9,126 nt of DNA from NCBI GenBank assembly GCA_905193395.1, contig CAJJOO010000034.1:1-9126 (forward strand). The letters are read 5' to 3'. How positions within the stretch are numbered: the stretch's first letter is position 1; the number at the start of each line of letters is the position of its first letter. The DNA is from an uncultured Porphyromonadaceae bacterium. Lineage in GTDB: Bacteria; Bacteroidota; Bacteroidia; Bacteroidales; Muribaculaceae. The notes beneath the pieces were generated by a model that had not been told where the DNA came from, searched no databases, and saw nothing but the letters and a program-made list of their open reading frames with translations. The position numbers and the translations under genes were made by a program. Positions 5,925 to 9,126 of this stretch are shown here, one piece after another.

Positions 5925-7016
5925 ATGAAGGTAACGAAACTCATAGCCGGTATTGCCGCCGTGATGGGCCTCGCGCTCACCACAGCCTGCTCGCATAGTT
6001 CCGATACCCCCGACGATCCCTCCATCGCCATGCTGCACATCAACGTCAGTCTGGTGCGGAGTGCCGGATATTCGCGCGCCACCGGCGACGAATACAACGG
6101 ACAGCGCCCCGCAATCAACGACGGCGAACGTCTCCACAACCTGCGTATCATCATCATCGACGGCGACGGATATGTCGAGCACAACACCCGCTGGAACCTC
6201 GACGTCCCCGCTTCCGAGGCCTCCGGCGCCGACTTCCCCGTGCGTAACAACGACGACAAGACCATCCTGTTCGTCGGCAACGAGGACGGCAAGACAGTCG
6301 TGACCGCCGACGGCACCGAGATGTCGCTCACCGATTACCTCAACACTTTCAACGCCTTTGTGGGCATGCACGTCGATGTCGACGACGTGCGCAAGGTGAC
6401 GATGCCCTTCAACCCCATGGTCGCCGAGCCGCAGATGGAAACCCCGCTGCCCATCACCGCCATACATAAGTATCATGTGGGCAATGTGCTGGTCGACGCC
6501 GCAACGTTCACCCTCACGCGCGCGGCCGTCAAATACACCACATCGTTCAGGAACAGCACCGACAAGCCCCACACCGTCCGTATCCGACTGAGCAACATCC
6601 CGCGCAGCCAGTACCTGTTCTTCGATGCCGATTTCACCGACGACACCAACGACGGCCAGTATTTCTGGACCGCCTACCGCACTCCCGCCGGTCCCGACGC
6701 CACGTCCGAGGCCCTGTATTTCAACTACACAGTGGGCAGTGGCCGCAGCGTCGACCTCCCCCTGGTATATCTGCCCGAAGGCCCCGCCGGAACGCAATAT
6801 ACCATCGGCGTGATTATCGACGGCAACGACATGGGCGATTCTCCAATCCGCTGGTATGTGCCCCAGACACCGGGACAACTGACCCTGATGACCGACCTGC
6901 CCCGAAACACCAACGTGGTGACGGAAATCGAATATATAGGCGCCAACCCCGTATTCACATATCAGGTCTGCCCCTGGAATACCGAGGACGATATTGTAAT
7001 ACCTCCGTTTAACTGA
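5925..7016 (+). CDS. minor fimbrillin lipoprotein (Mfa/FimC-like accessory subunit)
   Basis: I place the start at ATG 5925, giving 363 aa, because a lipoprotein signal begins there: MKVTKLIAGIAAVMGLALTTAC, lipidated C22, then SHSSD. An in-frame ATG at 5847 would lie inside the anchor gene and put 26 non-signal residues in front. The mature part has a first strand (AMLHINVSLV, 35-44), an Arg-containing loop (R45, R51), and HNLRIIIIDGDGYV (71-84) as second strand. The mid-protein string LTRAAVKYTTSFRN (197-210) is typical of fimbrillin-like proteins. The end, CPWNTEDDIVIPPFN (349-363), resembles the W...IPPFN endings of Bacteroidales accessory fimbrillins. By position after the anchor gene and before the large lipoprotein it corresponds to minor subunits such as P. 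gingivalis FimC or Mfa3, incorporated in or near the tip. The exact orthologue cannot be named. It is seven bases from the next gene. Confidence 0.78.
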   Translation: MKVTKLIAGIAAVMGLALTTACSHSSDTPDDPSIAMLHINVSLVRSAGYSRATGDEYNGQRPAINDGERLHNLRIIIIDGDGYVEHNTRWNLDVPASEASGADFPVRNNDDKTILFVGNEDGKTVVTADGTEMSLTDYLNTFNAFVGMHVDVDDVRKVTMPFNPMVAEPQMETPLPITAIHKYHVGNVLVDAATFTLTRAAVKYTTSFRNSTDKPHTVRIRLSNIPRSQYLFFDADFTDDTNDGQYFWTAYRTPAGPDATSEALYFNYTVGSGRSVDLPLVYLPEGPAGTQYTIGVIIDGNDMGDSPIRWYVPQTPGQLTLMTDLPRNTNVVTEIEYIGANPVFTYQVCPWNTEDDIVIPPFN

Positions 7017-7023
7017 CATCATA

Positions 7024-9126
7024 ATGCTGACAACAACATATCTTCACCATAAATTGCGGACGCTGTTCCCGGCCCTGCTCCCGGTGCTGGCCGTGTTGCT
7101 TGCCGCGACATCCTGCTCCGACGTCCTGGACCCGCCGCCCGCCCCACAGCCCCAAGGACTGCCTTCGCAGATTGTGCTGCGCATTGATGCCGGCGCAATG
7201 CCCTCGGTATCGCGCGACGACATGGCCGATGGCCTCGACCGTCAGGTCTCGAGTCTCTGGGTGGCTGTCTATTCCGCCGACCGCGGAAAGCAGACCGCCG
7301 TCTACTGGCTCGACGAGTCGACTTCCGACCAGCATGTGCCCCACGAGATTAAGTTGAACACCTTCTCGGGCCGCAGTTATGTGGTGGCCGTGGCCAATTT
7401 CGAACACCGCTACGCATCCACTGCCCCCGGCAGCGAACTCATTCCCATCCGCCAGGCCCTCGCCGAGGCCGATACCTGGGACAAATTCCGCGCCCTCGCC
7501 GTCGCCTTCGCTCCCGACGGTTCGGCATCGCCCGACGCACCCGTCAACGAGTTGCTGATGAGCGGATATTATACCGAGGACAAGAACCACGACGACGGTT
7601 CGCGCCCCGAATTCACCGTCCTCGACATCGCCCCCGGCTCCAGCACTCCCGCAGGCTCGATTCACCTGCGCCGCCTAATCAGCCAGGTCAGATTCAATAT
7701 CACCTGGAACAGCACCAATATAAAAAGCGCCAGCATCGAGTCCTGGCGCGTGGTGAACCTGCCCAACTCGGCGTGGCTCCACGAGAGCGTCGGCGGCGAC
7801 AGCCGCGCCATAAACTCGTTCGAGGAACGCGAGCACAACGGCATCCGCACCGTCACCAGCGAGACACAGAATATCGTCAATGTGTCCGGCAACAAACTCT
7901 CTTTCGACTTCTGGCAACTCGAGAACAAACACACCGGGCTGCCTCTCCCCGCCGAATACGCCAAGGAACCCTATACCTACCGCGAACGCGAGTTCAAGAA
8001 CGCCGACGGTTCCAACACAGGCAAATACATGTCCCTCATCGACAGCCCCGATTCCGAGGATTTCAACAACCTGGCCACATACGTGGAATTCAACGTCCAA
8101 CTTGAAATGAACGTGGATGAGAACGGTAACAAACTGCCTGCCAACACGATACGTGCATCGCGTGCCAGATACGTCGTCCATCTCGGCTATTGCGTCGGAG
8201 GTGACAAAGCGGCCAAGGCCCTCGATTTCAACTGCATGCGCAACACGCGATACACATACAACTGCACCATCAACAACGTCGGCGACATCATCGTCGAGGC
8301 TGAAAACACCGCCCTTGAACGCAATCCCGGTGTCGAAGGCATCGTGACCGACATCACCGACTCCAACTTTACTGTCGACGCACACTTCAACGTCTTCAAC
8401 ATCTACCTGACGCAGACTGAAATCAACAATTTCAGTTACTATATCAGCGCACCCGGTCTGGACGGAAACAACGTGATTATCAACAGCCAGAATCCCGCCA
8501 CGGTGCCCGACCGGGATTCCGACGACTTCCGTTACATGTCCTGGATTGAACTGCGCAAAACCACCCGCCAGAGCTTGCTGGCCTCCTACAAGCCCCATAG
8601 TCCCAAGACCGGCGCCGACGGTAGCACATATTACCTCGATGAAATCAGCACCGCCGGGCTGACGGAAGGCTGGTACACCCTCTTCGTCAACGAATATGTC
8701 TACGAGGACGGACCCGACGAAAGGGGTACTGCATCCGCACCCAACTGGCACAATTATGTGAACCGTCCCGACCGCCGTCTGTGGATTAATGTAAAAGGTT
8801 GGTATTCACCCGACGGCGAGAGCATCCATTATACCACAAAGTATGCCCTCGCGCAGCACTCTATTCAGACATATTACGACAATACCGAAGCCAACTCCAG
8901 TGCCCTCGGCGTGGAGCATCTCAACGAAAACATCGGCCTGAACCTCACCAATAACTATAATTACGAGGGCAACAACAACGGCTGCCGAAACACCAGCACC
9001 GGCCGCTACAATATTGCCAATTACGTAGCCCGGCCCGGTAGCAGTTCTTTCACATGGGTCGAAGACAATTATTACTGGGCAAAGTACGTCGATTTCACCT
9101 CGCCGCAACTGGTGCATGCCATGAAC
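7024..9126 (+). CDS. large DUF4906-like fimbrial lipoprotein, probable tip subunit (3' end outside window)
   Basis: The frame from ATG 7024 stays open for 701 codons to the last base of the window, so the C-terminus is missing. A lipoprotein signal occupies residues 1-31 (LFPALLPVLAVLLAATSC, lipidated C31), followed by a Pro-rich linker (DPPPAPQPQG). A fimbrillin-like N-terminal part follows: strand QIVLRIDAG (49-57), a loop with R64 and R73, then VSSLWVAVYSADRG, and SYVVAVANFEHRY. A later block reads ARYVVHLGYC (378-387), then FNCMRNTRYTYNCTINNVGDIIVEA (about 399-423), and DRRLWINVKGWYSPDGES (about 582-599). That pattern, from my knowledge of the family, fits DUF4906 proteins, which end many Bacteroidales fimbrial operons. 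A tip or adhesin role is inferred from last position, size and lipoprotein export. The first stop beyond the window would show its length and any C-terminal binding domain. Confidence 0.78.
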   Translation, partial: MLTTTYLHHKLRTLFPALLPVLAVLLAATSCSDVLDPPPAPQPQGLPSQIVLRIDAGAMPSVSRDDMADGLDRQVSSLWVAVYSADRGKQTAVYWLDESTSDQHVPHEIKLNTFSGRSYVVAVANFEHRYASTAPGSELIPIRQALAEADTWDKFRALAVAFAPDGSASPDAPVNELLMSGYYTEDKNHDDGSRPEFTVLDIAPGSSTPAGSIHLRRLISQVRFNITWNSTNIKSASIESWRVVNLPNSAWLHESVGGDSRAINSFEEREHNGIRTVTSETQNIVNVSGNKLSFDFWQLENKHTGLPLPAEYAKEPYTYREREFKNADGSNTGKYMSLIDSPDSEDFNNLATYVEFNVQLEMNVDENGNKLPANTIRASRARYVVHLGYCVGGDKAAKALDFNCMRNTRYTYNCTINNVGDIIVEAENTALERNPGVEGIVTDITDSNFTVDAHFNVFNIYLTQTEINNFSYYISAPGLDGNNVIINSQNPATVPDRDSDDFRYMSWIELRKTTRQSLLASYKPHSPKTGADGSTYYLDEISTAGLTEGWYTLFVNEYVYEDGPDERGTASAPNWHNYVNRPDRRLWINVKGWYSPDGESIHYTTKYALAQHSIQTYYDNTEANSSALGVEHLNENIGLNLTNNYNYEGNNNGCRNTSTGRYNIANYVARPGSSSFTWVEDNYYWAKYVDFTSPQLVHAMN

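Noticed and set aside
7675..8751. 358-codon open frame on the minus strand opposite the large lipoprotein
   Set aside because: Val/Gly/Asp-rich shadow of a well-supported sense frame, with no recognisable domain or start context.

Overview
The window reads as chromosome from a gut-type Bacteroidales bacterium. The coding DNA is GC-rich (roughly 60% by eye), the gaps are AT-rich, and every gene is on the + strand. The one clear promoter has the Bacteroidetes form TTTG-N20-TAnnTTTG. The proteins belong to families typical of Bacteroidales: DUF3575, DUF3868, Mfa1-type fimbrillin, FimB/Mfa2 anchor and a DUF4906-like fimbrial lipoprotein. A Muribaculaceae- or Alistipes-like host is plausible, but the genus cannot be fixed from this window.

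Layout. Bases 1-489 are the 3' end of a glycogen branching enzyme gene of the GH13_8 (eukaryote-like) type, followed by a small hairpin and a strong intrinsic terminator (560-592). Bases 490-948 hold no confident protein gene but are full of signals: a perfect 15-bp palindrome (611-625), a near-consensus promoter (656-687), three copies of an 8-9 bp TATCGCGC-type repeat of which two flank the promoter in inverted orientation, further dyads in the predicted leader, and a 62-codon antisense ORF of uncertain status.

Bases 949-9126 form a same-strand run of six genes that encode a type V (FimA/Mfa-type) pilus. They are a DUF3575 outer-membrane beta-barrel protein (949-1533); a DUF3868 protein with an OmpA-like domain and a TPR-like tail (1550-3037); the major fimbrillin, an Mfa1-like lipoprotein of 564 aa (3079-4773); a FimB/Mfa2-family anchor lipoprotein (4862-5878); a minor fimbrillin lipoprotein (5925-7016); and a large DUF4906-like, probably tip, lipoprotein (7024 to the window end, with no stop codon reached). 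A GC-rich hairpin plus T-tract between the major fimbrillin and the anchor gene probably lets some transcripts end there, so that shaft subunit outnumbers anchor and tip.

Working model. The lipoproteins are exported and lipidated, and the polymer subunits would be trimmed by a protease after an Arg near the N-terminus so that donor-strand exchange can build the shaft. The FimB/Mfa2 protein keeps its lipid and anchors the shaft, the DUF4906 protein sits at or near the tip, and the DUF3575 plus DUF3868/OmpA-like pair may form an outer-membrane platform. The most noteworthy points are the possible fimS-like invertible or dyad-rich control region, the operon-internal terminator, and the clean split between subunits that carry the Arg loop and the anchor that lacks it.
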